64,000 nt of DNA from Myrica gale (lineage: Eukaryota; Streptophyta; Magnoliopsida; Fagales; Myricaceae), in the NCBI GenBank assembly GCA_963930655.1, contig OZ005606.1, forward strand, positions 13,411,501-13,475,500, written 5' to 3'. Under the pieces are notes generated by a model, which did no database searches, was not told the origin of the DNA, and saw only the letters and a list, made by a program, of their open reading frames with translations. Positions 25,343-36,561 of the stretch are shown one piece after another; positions within the stretch are counted from its first letter, which is position 1; each line of letters opens with the position of its first letter. The translations under genes were made by a program, and so were the position numbers.

Positions 25343-26011
25343 GTCTTCCTTAGGGATGTTCACTGGTACCAGCGGTGGGCCGGTTAACCGACACCGCCAC
25401 CGGCTACCGCTCCCCGCTTAATAGTGGGGAGGGTGGCGGTTGCTATTTTCACCAAATAGCGATGAAAATAGTGGTGGCGGTTTCCCGCCCACCGCTGGGC
25501 GGTTCACTGCCAGAACCGCTTATGTTTTTTTTTTTAAAAAAAATTTATACGACATCGTTTAGCCTTAGAGTTTTTTTAACGTTATACTTCCCCCCCGCCC
25601 CCCGAGTTTGCCTAATTTTCTGCCCTGCTAGCGTGCCTCCTCGACCCCAAGACTTCAGGTATGTCTTTCTATCTCATCCCTATACGAAATTCAGTTACTT
25701 AAATTACTTTAGGCTTTGTGAAATTGTTGTCTGTTGGAGGATGGGCTTGGATATTTGTGGTTTGTGAATCTGTTGGAGGATGAGATCAAATTGGAGCAAT
25801 TGGTTTGGATTCAAAAGATATATTTGATTGGATTGTTTGATTGGTTATTTAGTTTGAGAAATTGTTTACTTTGAATTGAATTTGATGTTATGTTTTGATT
25901 TGTTTTTAAAAACCGTATTTTTAAAGATTTTCAATCCCTTTAAACTTTAAAGCATACATCGAAAAGGCCAATTTTTGCTAACTTCTATTGTGGAGGTGGT
26001 TGTAATTTAAT

Positions 26012-29000
26012 ATGATCACATCTAAAGCTATTCTGAATTGGCCAACATTTTTATTTTTTTTAAATCAAAATTTGATCAATGTAGCTTCTCAAATTATTTT
26101 ACACTTGACTCGATTGACACAATCACGTACTCCTAATAGTGAGACTCGATTGGGAAGTGAAACTAGTCACACTTCTAACGTGATAGATAGTAGTGTGGCT
26201 ACTACACCTTCTCAATCTTGTCCAGCCACTCCTACGAAGAGTATGGAAACAACTGGATCTGATCCACGGGGGTTACCACCACTTCCTCCACTTAAAAAGA
26301 GGAAGAACTCACGTGAGTCTCCGGTATGGCAGCTAAGGTTGTTGATGAAAATGATGTTGTGAATGTTAGAGTCACTTGTCACTATTGTAAGAAAGATTTT
26401 CCTGCCCATCACAAGAATAATGGGACATCAGAGTTGAAGAAACATTTAGAGTTTTGTGTTTATTACAAGAGGACTTTAGCGGGTCATGTGATGTTGGTCA
26501 AATGTTGTTAAATCATGATGCATTGAGGGCGAGTAGTGGTGATGTTGGGGTGATGAGGGTTACTCGTAAGTTTGATGAGAAGGCTATTAGGGAGTTGATA
26601 GCAAGAATGATAATTATAGATGAATTGTCATTTCTCATGGTTCAGAAAGTTGGGTTTAGGGCATTGATGCATTACTTAGAACCTAGGTTTAAGATGCCTT
26701 CGAGGTATAAATGATGGAGATCAAGACACCGTTTCGAAGGGCGTCGTTCAAGTACCGATGGGGCCGGTTACAAAAGCACGGGCAAAGAAGTTCAAGGATG
26801 TACTCAACGGACTTATTCAAAAGTTATGGGCTCAAGAGAATTCGTGGAGGCCCATTGAACATGATCCACGTGAGACACAAAGAATGGTCACCTTGATTCA
26901 TGTTCTAGAAGAATCTGGTCAAGGCTAAGCTTCAATTTGGAAAGAAACATTTTTGGGGCTCTTCTAGAAGGATCTTTATTCTAGGCGCCCAAATCCTTCC
27001 TTTTATATCGCTTGCTCTTATTTTGGGCGTCCAACAGCTATTTCCATAAGTGGAACTCTAATTTAGGCGTCCAAACTTTTGTTAGGCAAGCAAGAAATTG
27101 TTTCCTTAATTGCTTTCTTTGTTTTAGGCTTGTAGGGCTTTATTTCCTTATCTATGTCCGAGTTTAATTAGGTTGCTATGTTAGGCTTATTTTCCTTGTT
27201 TTGTTTAGCTCTTTCAATAAAAGATTTTGCAATGTATTTCAACACACTTTGATCAATACAATTGTAAGGATTTTATTCTCTTTGGTTCTTTGAAGAACTT
27301 CTCGAACTTATCGGGATTTCCCGTGGCGTTCACTTCGACTTATCAAACGGAATTTCCATCCCCGTTTGTGGCGTCTTCCTTATACCGAGGTTCTTGTTTT
27401 CATAAACAACGGGTCGAGGTTTCCATTCGAATCAGTCCTAGAAACGATCTTGGGTTCCCTTTAGTTGTCGGGTCTCGTTACTCTTAACGAGGTTCACGTC
27501 AGTATACGTTGATGAGAGATTGCATGACATTGTATTTAAGGGAGAAGATCAAGTTGAAGGAGGAGTTTCAGGTGAATAAGTACAAAGTGTGCCTCATCAC
27601 AGATACTTGGACATCAATCCAAAATTATAACTATATGTGTGTGACTGGACACTTTATTGATTGTAATTGGACGTTGCATAAGAGGATCTTGTCATTTAAG
27701 AGGATCCAAGACCATAAAACATAAAGTATTTTAAAGGAATTAGAAGATTGTCTGCTTCAATGACATATTGATAGGGTGCTAACAATTACAGTTGATAATG
27801 CATCTTCTAACGATGCGACAATTGACCAATTCAAAAGAAGACAATTGTTTGAAAGTATTGGTGGTTCAACTTTGAAGGTTGTGTGTGGACATGAGTATTT
27901 ACATTGTAGGTGTTGTGCATATGTTCTTAATTTTATTGTCTCTGACGAGTTGAAAGATGTGTATAATTCGATAGCTAAAGTCATCAATATGATCAAGTAT
28001 GTAAAGTCTTCACCTCAAAGGTTAGAAACTTTCAAGAAAGCTGTTGCAGAAAAAAACATTGCGTATGGACAATACTTGAGTCTTGGTGTTGCAACCCCTT
28101 GGAACTCCACGTACTTTATGTTGAATGTGACTGAGAAATACCATAAAGCATTTGATCATATGATGATTTTGGATAGGGATTTTGTTCTTTATTTACAAGA
28201 GGATGGGCATGAGAGACAATGTTTGGGTCCACTTACATTCGAGGATTGGAAGATCATTCGTGGTGTCATGAAATTTTTGAAGTTATTCAATGAGGTCACT
28301 TTGCGGGTATTAGGATCGAATTTGGCCACATCTAATGCTTTCTTTGAAGAATTGACTAAGATTACTAGACATATCACAATGTATAGATCCAGTGGGCAAA
28401 GGGATCTTGTGGATATGACATTGAAAATGCAGTCGAAATATGATAACTTTTGGGTTAATTTAGAGAAGGTTAATAGATTTTTATTCATTGCAGCATTGAC
28501 CGATTCTCGATACAAATTGAGGGCATTGGAGTATTGGTTCAATAACCAATTAGGGGAGGGAGATGACAAACAAAATAAAAGGTGTATTTGATAGGATGTT
28601 TTCTGAGTATAGTAGTGCCTCATCTACTATTACTACTAGTGGTAGTGGTAGTAGTGCTACCACTCCTCCTTCTGTTGTTGTCGATAATATTGTCTCTATG
28701 GTTGATGCTGATGTTGATGATGACAGTGATTACTTTACTGAATGAAGAATTTCATAGAGGGCATTGGAGTCCAAATCTGAGATTGAAAGATATTTATCCA
28801 AGGGAGTTATTGAGAAGAGTCCAGAATTTGATATTCTGAATTGGTGGAATGTGAACTCTACGAGGTTTCTAGTTCTTTCTCAGATAGCCCGTATGTATTG
28901 GCAATCCCCATCACCACTGTGCCCTCTGAATTGGTTGAGAGGTGACCCTATTGTGAGAGTGGTTGACGCTAAACTTGATGTATCTGATAACATAACTGGA

Positions 29001-29063
29001 GATGAAAAGACTTTCATGCTCGATTCAGGTAAAATTATTCTTTGGTTAAATTTTGAAATTTGA
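26012..29063 (+). pseudogene. hAT transposase, frameshifted and interrupted
   Basis: Pieces run in the expected order in several + frames. There is a low-complexity N-terminus (26012-26310). A BED zinc finger follows at about 26360-26450 (VTCHYCKKDFPAHH, then SELKKHLEFC). Next comes the RNase H-like core, with the first catalytic Asp in LITDTWTS (about 27590) and the second in TVDNASSND (about 27790). The long segment 27776-28591 includes CAYVLNFIVSDELKD and TPWNSTYFML. The C-terminal dimerisation part contains EIERYLSKGVIEK and FDILNWW (28760-28860), then VLAIPITTVPSE in another frame. Frames change before the finger, around 27725-27775, near 28590 and near 28890, and the last part of the dimerisation domain is poorly conserved. 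The protein is therefore not functional. A solo LTR sits between codons for SRY and TLMRDC. Confidence 0.85.
26710..27501 (+). mobile_element. Fossil solo LTR (Ty3/gypsy type) inside the hAT transposase
   Basis: GTATA at 26705-26709 is repeated at 27502-27506, a 5-bp target duplication. The insert begins TG (26712) and ends CA (27501), about 790 bp. Its 5' part reads the end of a Ty3/gypsy polyprotein (GPVTKARAKKFKDVLNGLIQ), which in some plant gypsy lineages extends into the 3' LTR. The rest has the signals of an LTR, with a polyadenylation-like AATAAAAG at about 27219. No internal element region is present, so it is a solo LTR. It is younger than the host transposon. Confidence 0.8.
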
Positions 29064-29531
29064 TACTCAATATTATGTAATCATTATAATTTGATGCTTC
29101 ATTTTATTTCTTAATTATGTAAAGATATTGACTTTGACGACGGAGATCGAGATGGAGTAGGATACATGTTGCACTTGCCTCGCGTTTTAGTCATTTTTAT
29201 GCTATTTTATTTGAACAATGTTTATTTGATGTATCATGTATGTATAGTGTTGTATTTTAGTAATTTTATAGTGTTTTTCTTGTATTATGTATTGTTGTAG
29301 TTTGGTTAACTTGACGTTTTCTAACTTGTATTTGACAATTTCCAAATGGCCCAATAATGCCCAAAAATCGGGCCCAGTGGTGGTAGCGGTTCACCGCCAC
29401 CGGTGTTACCACTACCGCTGGGCCCAGTTATATTTTATCACCGGTGTCGATGGTAACATATTCATCACCGCCATTAACGGTGGCGGTGGGAGTCATAACC
29501 GCCACCGCTAATGCACACCCTTAGTCTTCCT

Positions 29532-29884
29532 TTTGATATTCCAAAAAAACAATAGGGGCGGCAAAAGATCATATCAAATGGGCCTCCAAGGGTTATTAAA
29601 TAGAATATACCATACTGTTATCTTGAGTCCCTTATGAGAGTAAGACTCAATTTGTTTTGCAGTATTTTATTTTCTGAAAAGTACTTTCTATACTTTCGAC
29701 TATATAGGGAGCCTCGTAAAATACGGTCAACCGAAACTCAATTCTCTACTTTCATGAAAGTGGTTTACTTTTTGAAACTATTGAATCTTATTTCCTGACC
29801 TGCCTCTTCTAGTATTAGGGGTGGCTAAAAACCAATTGACCCGACCTCATGACTCGAACCGACTAGTTCAACCCAAACTGATCG
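29532..29884. other. Intergenic
   Basis: No gene or repeat end recognised before the tandem array that follows. Confidence 0.4.
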
Positions 29885-30340
29885 GGTTACATTGTGGTTG
29901 GGGTCGGGTTTTGAAATATGAATCCGAGAAAATCAAGTTCGTGTTCGGGTCTCTAACCTCGAAACCAAATCATTCAAAAGAACCCGACCCCGACGGTTTT
30001 AACTTTTTTTGGGGTCGGGGTCGAGTTTTGAAACATGAACCCAAGAAGAATCAGGTTCGTGTTCGAGTCTCTAACCCGAAACTAAAGCATTCAAAAGAAA
30101 CCCGACCACAACGATTTTAGCTTTTTTTGTGGTTGCGTTTTGAAACATGAAGCCGAGAAAAATCAGGTTCGAGTTCGTGTCTCTAACCCGATACCCAAGC
30201 ATTCAAAGGAACCCGACCCCGACAATTTTAACTTTTTTTGGTGTCGTGGTCGAGTTTTGAAACACGAACCCAAAAAAATCAGTTTAGTGTTCGGGTTTTT
30301 AACCCGAAAGCAAAACATTCAAAGGAACCCGACCCATTTC
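29885..30340. repeat. Tandem repeat, about 4 copies of a 112-117-bp unit
   Basis: The landmark TTGAAA recurs at 29911, 30028, 30140 and 30257 (spacings 117, 112, 117). Each unit carries AAAGGAACCCGACCC or close variants, a poly-T run, GTCGGGGTCGAGTTTTGAAA, and CTCTAACCCGA. Two units are 117 bp (39 codons), so long open frames cross the array. The translated units are basic and I see no protein family. The array is preceded by TAGGGGTGGCTAAAAACC (29815-29832), which resembles a hAT-type end, but no partner was found. Confidence 0.75.
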
Positions 30341-30344
30341 TTAC

Positions 30345-31069
30345 TCTCTCAAAATTTTTATTTTATTTTATTTTCAAATTGATGTTAAAAATTAAATTTA
30401 TTTACAAAAATATAAGATATGTCAAAAAAATTAAAAAATACTTTAAAAAAATATATTTGATGTAACTACCAAAAACCGAAATTAGAATACTTTACTCAAA
30501 CATAATACGCTGCTTTACAAACGGACCCTATATATTTGATATTTTTTTGCTGTTCAATTGAACTAGCTGGCCTAGACTCACACAATTGTCTAAAATGGTG
30601 CTGACTTGCAGTTACTCAAAGTTATTAGAACAACCTCAGTTATGTTGGTAAAGTGAATGGGTTTGTCGTTGGTTTGGGTTAAAATCTTATCACTAACATG
30701 AGTGGGTTGAAATCTTATCTCTAACATGAAAATAAGAGAAAAATATTGGATCTTCCCCGAGGAAAGGCCACCCCGATCAGGGATGCTGAATTGGCATTTT
30801 AGGAGCCTAATCAAAAAGGGTTTGGCCGATTATGCGATTTTTAATGTTTTCCCTGTTCATAAAGGCCGAGCGATCGAGAATAATTTCCTTTTCAAAAGGT
30901 GCCGTAATGCTTAGGATACCTCACACGCAAGCCCAACTTGCGTCTTTCTGTTTGTAGTGCAGACATGAGCTTCGCATTCTCTCCACTCACCTAATACCAC
31001 CAGGGGAAGGTACGTAACACTCCCCCCCCTCTCTCTCCATCCCTGGCACATGCGGGATGTATGTCCTTC

Positions 31070-31072
<3 letters not shown>
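30345..31072. other. Intergenic, nothing recognised
   Basis: AT-rich, with a duplicated phrase GGTTAAAATCTTATCNCTAA (30676 and 30708). No gene. Confidence 0.4.

Positions 31073-31141
<69 letters not shown>
31073..31141. repeat. (TA)34 microsatellite
   Basis: An uninterrupted TA dinucleotide run of about 69 bases. Confidence 0.95.
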
Positions 31142-31145
<4 letters not shown>

Positions 31146-32518
31146 TATATGCACGAACTATATATTTGTATGAACTTGGTATTACAGAATTTGTCAAGCA
31201 CCTACGATAGCGGGATGCATTCACTTATTGTTCTCTATTTGTATGAGCAATGCATGATTTCGCTTTTAAGGAAACGAAAAACGCAGTTGGGAAATGCATT
31301 GATGGAGCTGGGTCCACAATGACAAATTCTAAATACTTGAATCAACCCTACAACGTATTATTTAAACCAAGGAGTCTTTTAATAAGTTCATAATATATCA
31401 TATATAGTGTACACCACTCCTGAACCTAAAATTTAGTCTATAAATTTGGGTCCAATTATACTATATTAATGTGGGATAATATTATATTAATCTCACACGT
31501 GTATATTTAACAACAATTGTTGCGGAATTCCATAAGTTTAAATTTTGCCCCTATATAAAACAGATAAGAAAAATAAACTTTTATTGTGAACTTAATTATC
31601 TCTCTTTCTTTCCGTGGACAAGACCAATCACCATTCAGAAAAAGACAATCTGTAATTTGGATGACCGAATTGCAGAAGATACTAATCCTCACCATTCTAT
31701 CGTAGGAACAATTCGATCACATACTGGTCCTCACCGTTCTATCTTTGATAACATGATTTAATGCCTTTTAGAACCATTAGAGAAAAAGAAAGTGAAAGCA
31801 CCAACAAGAGGATAAAGGTCGTCCTAAAGAAAAAAAATAGGAATGGACCAAATACCGACGCACTTCACAAAAGATTCTCCCCTTAATTAAATATTGTGTT
31901 GAGTTTTTTTTCCTAAGCAAATATCGTGTTGAGTTGAAAGTAAATCGCTCCATCTACGTACATTATAATCAGGCATTAATTAAGGATCGATCAAAACAAC
32001 AAGCGAATGCGTGAAAAGCACATATATAGAATTATTATATGAAATCTCAAGTGGTGGAGATGAAGGGGAATTGGGTTCTTTTCTACAATTAGTAAGGAAC
32101 ACCCATAATGCAATATATAGATGCTTCTCATGTGCGGCCCAATCGACTCCAATGACTAAAAGCCGCTTTTTATTTACTGGATCGGAATTTTATCCCAATG
32201 AGACGTTAAATCGACACTAAAGGTGTAGGCCAATTATTGTTGATTGGGGATTTAACTTATCAATGTACATACGTAATTAATTGACTTGCGCTGTGTGCAA
32301 GATCAGCATTACCTAACCCATGACAATGCGTTTGGTGGAATCCCTCTATCGCTTTTTTTTTTCTTTTCTAGGCAAAACAGGCCAAGTTTGCAAGAGAAAA
32401 GGGGGAAGAGGATTCAATCCTCGGAAGGAACCCTCCCCAAAGGAAGGACGTGTTACTTGAGTTAGAGTTCACTGGCATCCCTCTACCGCTCCGCAACACA
32501 AAAAAAGAAAAGAAGAAG
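31142..32518. other. Intergenic, nothing recognised
   Basis: AT-rich sequence. Short open frames only, with no family resemblance. Confidence 0.4.
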
Positions 32519-32666
32519 CTAAGCAAAGTCGTACGTCTTTGGAGTAAACCTATCATGAATTATACTCACCGGTCTTCTTCCCATTAGACAAGAAACTAAG
32601 CAAAGTCGTACGTCTTTGGAGTAAACCTATCATGAATTATACTCACCGGTCTTCTTCCCATTAGAC
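32519..32666. repeat. Tandem duplication, 77-bp period
   Basis: Two copies of 71 identical bases start at 32519 and 32596, separated by six bases. Each begins CTAAGCAAAGTCGTACG and ends CTTCTTCCCATTAGAC. Identity by eye is complete, so the duplication is recent. Confidence 0.9.
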
Positions 32667-32935
32667 TTAATCCTACCTTTATTGGGACAAAGCTAGATTG
32701 CATTCTAAGCAGCCAGTTTTACTATGGTAGAATTTTGGGGGCAGGGGGTAAAATGCAAAAATCCAAGAAAATTTATTTGAAAAAAAATTGGTCTTTTGCT
32801 TACAGATTTTAGGATTGGCTAGGGGGCAATTCTCCTAGCCTTGTCCCTGACATCAGGCATCAGGCAAAGTCAAAGCGTGCACGAAGTACTTATTATTAAT
32901 ATTGTTTTCGGTAACGAGCAAAATCCGTTGCACAT

Positions 32936-33579
32936 TAAAGGTGATTATCTGAACCGGTGGAATGGGAATATAATTTTTTTTTTCCATTTCATTTTACCTG
33001 AATGGAATTGAAACGGGACCGAAATTTTCGCAGTCCATTTTAAAAATTCCGGTTTGATATGTTGACTATTTTGAACATATTTTTTTTTTGACCCTAACGA
33101 GTTAAGAATATTTTTTTTACTGAATTTTTGAAAGATTTTTCTATTATTCATTATAAATTAATAATAAAGGTAGAAATTTAATAAAAATCTAGATTCTAAA
33201 ATAAACATTCAAATAAATTCGGTACTTATCATATGTTATACTTTATTTTGAGCCATATTTTTTTAAAAAAAAGAATAAAAAATTTCGATATTTTTTAGTT
33301 ATTCATCATAAATGAATAATAAATGTAAATTTTTATCCAAAATCTATATTCCAAATAAACATTCAATTAAATTACATATGTTATACTTTATTTTGATTTT
33401 AAATTTTTTAGAAAAATCAAACCGAAAATTCCGGAAATTTCGTCCGAATTTTCGGTTCCGATTTAGGAAATTGTCAAAAATGACTATCGATTTCGGTATA
33501 TGCCGAAATCGGAACTTGATTCCCAGAATCAAAAGTGAAACCGGAAATTCCGATTCATACCGAAATTTTTTCACCCTTA
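32936..33579. mobile_element. Small non-coding hAT element with exact ends
   Basis: The 8-bp duplication TTGCACAT (32928-32935 and 33580-33587) is perfect. The left end is TAAAGGTGATTATC and the inverted right end is TAAGGGTGAAAAAA. Both subterminal regions carry short motifs of the kind ACCGGAATT and CCGAAATTTT. The inner part contains two diverged copies, about 145 bp apart, of a segment ending CATATGTTATACTTTATTTT. No transposase frame is present. Confidence 0.82.
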
Positions 33580-33587
33580 TTGCACAT

Positions 33588-34172
33588 AGTTTTTTTTTTC
33601 ATTAAGCTCATACGGATTTAGACCGGCTGTGAGCGCAACCGAAAAGTTTGAAAATTTGAACTGGCTTCATAATAATTTATATCAAATTAAGACTTGTTAT
33701 AGGAAGTAGAGTTTGAACCCACGGCCAGCCACTACTAGAAAGGTTCTTGCAGTAGAAGTATACTTTTCAAAACATTGAGCTATCAGCCTTGGGGGTTGCA
33801 CGAATTGTTCTTTCTTGGATTGGTAAGTTACTCACACCCGCACACCCGCACCAGGCGAGTCGAACTTTAGTGTCTGACCCTCCATCCTAATCTTATGAGA
33901 GGGATGATCTGATAAAATACATTAATTCCGAGTCGCAGCCATCAAGATCACGATCATTATTGCAGATGTTTCGGATCAGTAGTGCAGTCCATCCTTGTTA
34001 CTGCTTCAAAAGCACAAGTTTAGGCCTTTTGGCCCAAAGACTATTTGACGGGACAAGTAAAGCATGTATTAAGACGTGTAGACTCGGACGTTTCCAATTG
34101 GACATGCTTGCCACACATATATCATGCTGTCCAACTCCAAACCTAAACAGCTTTCATTATACTAAAATAAAG
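33588..34172. other. Intergenic
   Basis: No gene recognised. Confidence 0.4.
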
Positions 34173-34481
34173 GGAAATATGATATTTCGTCACTAAGTTT
34201 ACAACATTTTTACGATTTTATCACTAGGTTTCATTTTTTTACAAAATGATCACTAAGAATATATAATTGTGACGATTTGATCTTTCCGTCGAACATTTGT
34301 TAATTTTTAACGGAATAGAGTGCAGTCGATCGCTATTCCGGTTAAAAATTTAACGGAGGTTCGACGGAAAGACCAGATCGTCACAAATATATATTCTCAG
34401 TAACCATTTTGTAAAAAAATGAAACCTAGTGACTAAATCGTAAAAGTGGTGTAAACTTAGTGACCAAATATCATATTTTCC
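34173..34481. mobile_element. Fold-back MITE with long near-perfect arms
   Basis: Two arms of about 145 bp are inverted copies around a short loop near 34320-34335. The left end GGAAATATGATATTTCG matches the inverted right end GGAAAATATGATATTTGG, and the inner arms also match (for example TTTCCGTCGAAC and ACGGAATAG). A transcript would fold into a long hairpin. No clear target duplication was seen. Confidence 0.8.
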
Positions 34482-35106
34482 GAAAATGAATAAAAAATTT
34501 CTAAAGATTGGATAGAAAAACAAGAAAAACAGAAAAGAAGAAGAAAGCTAATAAACAAAAAAACTTAACATAAAAAAAAAAACAAAACCAAAGAGAGATA
34601 AATTTAAAAGTGAAAAAACAGATGCATGCAGTACGAAAAGACAAAATTTGATTATTTTTGCTTTGCTTGTTGCGTGTGGACTGGCCAGGCAGGCGTTGAG
34701 GGTGTTAAACAAAGGGAGGACGGAATTTCTAAAGTCTGAAAATATTACTCCCTTGAAACAACTTAGGCTTGATTACAATACCGTCCATATGATATTGAAT
34801 CATGACATATACGTCCTTGACATAATCAAATCGAGAGATTAGTCCTCGTAGTCGCTAAATTTAATTCGTTGTTCCCTTCCTAGGCATTAAGCCAATGACA
34901 CAAAAATTGATGACGTGGCATTAGATAGATATGTTACCACCAATTAATTTTTTTTTTCTTGGCATGTTACCACCAATTCAATTTAATGAGGAGGATACCA
35001 AAGAAAGCCCAAACCCCACACGCATGAGAGACAGCGACAAATGCGTAGAAGAAGAAAGGGCTATCAAATATCCTATTCCCTTCTTTTTCATCAATACTGA
35101 TGGCTC
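34482..35106. other. Intergenic
   Basis: No gene. TGTTACCACCAATT occurs twice, about 38 bases apart (34931 and 34967). An A-rich tract lies at 34490-34620. Confidence 0.4.
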
Positions 35107-35570
35107 TTATCTTTGCGCAGAGCACTTTCTAGGTAGAGGATCTCCACAAAGCTTCAGATTACCTTCAAAGCTTTGCACTGGGAAAGTTGGGAATTGTTGT
35201 TCAAATGGTATTCTTCCTGAAAATTTGTTGCAGGCAACACTAAATACAGATAGAGATGCGAGTCCGACCACTTCAGAAGGGATTTTCCCTGTCAACCCAT
35301 TATGAGAAAGATCGAGACTCTCTATGCTCTTTAAGTCTCGAAAAGAAATAGGAATGGAACCTGTCAAAAAATTATTCGACGAGTTCAAGGATAGAAGCTG
35401 TGTCAGTTTGCCCATTTTTGAAGGAAGACTGCCACTCAGTCGGTTCGATGATAAGTCAATTATAGTCATCAATCGGAGTGGGAGACCTTTGAAAGTATAT
35501 ATATTATTCTTTATTTGGAAGGATGTCTCAATTTCTAATCCGTGGTTAACTGTTATCCAGTTGTATAGTC

Positions 35571-35785
35571 GGGGAGCGGATTGCCTCCGAAGGCAATCCG
35601 CTCCGGATGACCGGATGGACGGCTGCCGTCCATCCGTCCGGCCATCCAACGGTCGGGAGCCCCGGGCAGGGTGCTGCCCGGCAGGTGTGGGTCCCGGGCG
35701 GTACTCACACTCCTCTTGGGCTGCCGATCGCATGATGACCGTCCGGTCATAAGGAGCGGATTGCCTTTGGAGGCAATCTATTCCC
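35571..35785. mobile_element. GC-rich MITE with self-palindromic ends, inside an RLP exon
   Basis: The 8-bp duplication GTATAGTC (35563-35570 and 35786-35793) is perfect. The left terminal repeat (35571-35604) reads GGGGAGCGGATTGCC and onward, and is itself an inverted repeat (GGAGCGGATTGCCT pairs with AGGCAATCCGCTCC four bases later). The right end is an inverted copy with the same inner palindrome. The middle is GC-rich with further small inverted repeats (GGACGGCTGCCGTCC). Removing the element and one duplication restores an uninterrupted RLP frame (PSNG then RLYNWITVNHG), so it entered coding sequence. An 8-bp duplication suggests hAT-type transposase. Confidence 0.85.
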
Positions 35786-36097
35786 GTATAGTCGACCATT
35801 TGAAGGGAAATAGTTTGAGTAAGGAGAACACTTCTTCCAGAATGTAATGTGATCAAGACAGGATGGAAATACCTACTGAAAGACGATTATGAGAAATATA
35901 AAAAACTTGCAGCCTTTCCATTCAACACATCCTTCGTGACAGGCGACCTTCAAAGCGATTTCCTCTAAAAATAATAGCAACCAATCGATGATGATCATAT
36001 TGATAGTTTATGCAGAATTAAACTATAAACAAATAACTTGTTTTGAACAAAACATCAACCATTATTATGATTACAATTTCGGATTCGATTCCATACC

Positions 36098-36561
36098 TGA
36101 CACAGGAATTTAGGAACCTACAAACCTTAAGCCGGTTTACAATCCAATCCAAAGCTCAACTAATTCAGAACAACAACTCAGATTTGTTGCCTTCTAAGGG
36201 ATTTATGTCACTATCTCGTTATCGAGATTTCCCTAATAGGTTATGATGGCCAACCCCTTGAACATAACAATTATTTTTATAGGCTTTGGAAAACCCTAGA
36301 AAGAGCATGAGACATAGGATCCTTAGGGATCTCAAATTCCAGCCGTAAAATAACACTGAAGAACTCTTCTTCTAATATAATTAGGGTTTCTCTACTAATT
36401 ACAATCAAGTCCATCAACATATTGTAATTGACCCCTGAAATTTGAGATTATTGCAAATATGCCCCTTTACATATAATTAATTCATTCCACCATACTATAT
36501 TCCATATGAGATATTAAGACAGGATTAATCAATTGGTTATCTAGAACACATAATTCTAACA
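36098..36561 (-). repeat. 3' LTR of the Copia element at 36098-42284
   Basis: About 464 bp. In element orientation it starts TGTTAGAATTATGTG and ends CCTGTGTCA. The purine-rich GGGCAAGTGGGAGAT lies immediately before its start, the usual position of the plus-strand priming tract. The same outer sequence appears at 42236-42284. Confidence 0.8.

Larger units (their letters stand above)
25351..29523 (+). mobile_element. Ac-like hAT transposon with exact ends
   Basis: The 8-bp duplication GTCTTCCT (25343-25350 and 29524-29531) is perfect. The left end TAGGGATGTTCACTGG pairs with the inverted right end TAAGGGTGTGCATTAG. Both subterminal regions are rich in short GCGGTGG and CCACCGC words (25360-25500 and 29380-29510), a typical hAT subterminal array. 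The 4173-bp element carries a transposase gene on the + strand (see 26012-29063), itself interrupted by a solo LTR (26710-27501). Without that LTR it would be about 3.4 kb, normal for a coding hAT. Confidence 0.9.

Noticed and set aside
29821-30382. Two long frames across the tandem array, considered as a repeat protein
   Set aside because: The 112-bp unit breaks the frame and no start context or homologue was recognised.
31050-31322. 90-codon frame across the TA microsatellite
   Set aside because: The Ile-Tyr repeat is just translation of (TA)n.
35324-35752. A 142-codon open frame on the + strand
   Set aside because: It reads through the antisense of the RLP exon and through the MITE. No protein features, and the MITE end is a recent insertion.
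36097-36097. Extra base between CATAC and the TG of the Copia LTR, considered as evidence against the boundary
   Set aside because: The 5-bp repeat and TG/CA ends agree on the other side. A one-base offset is common in old insertions.
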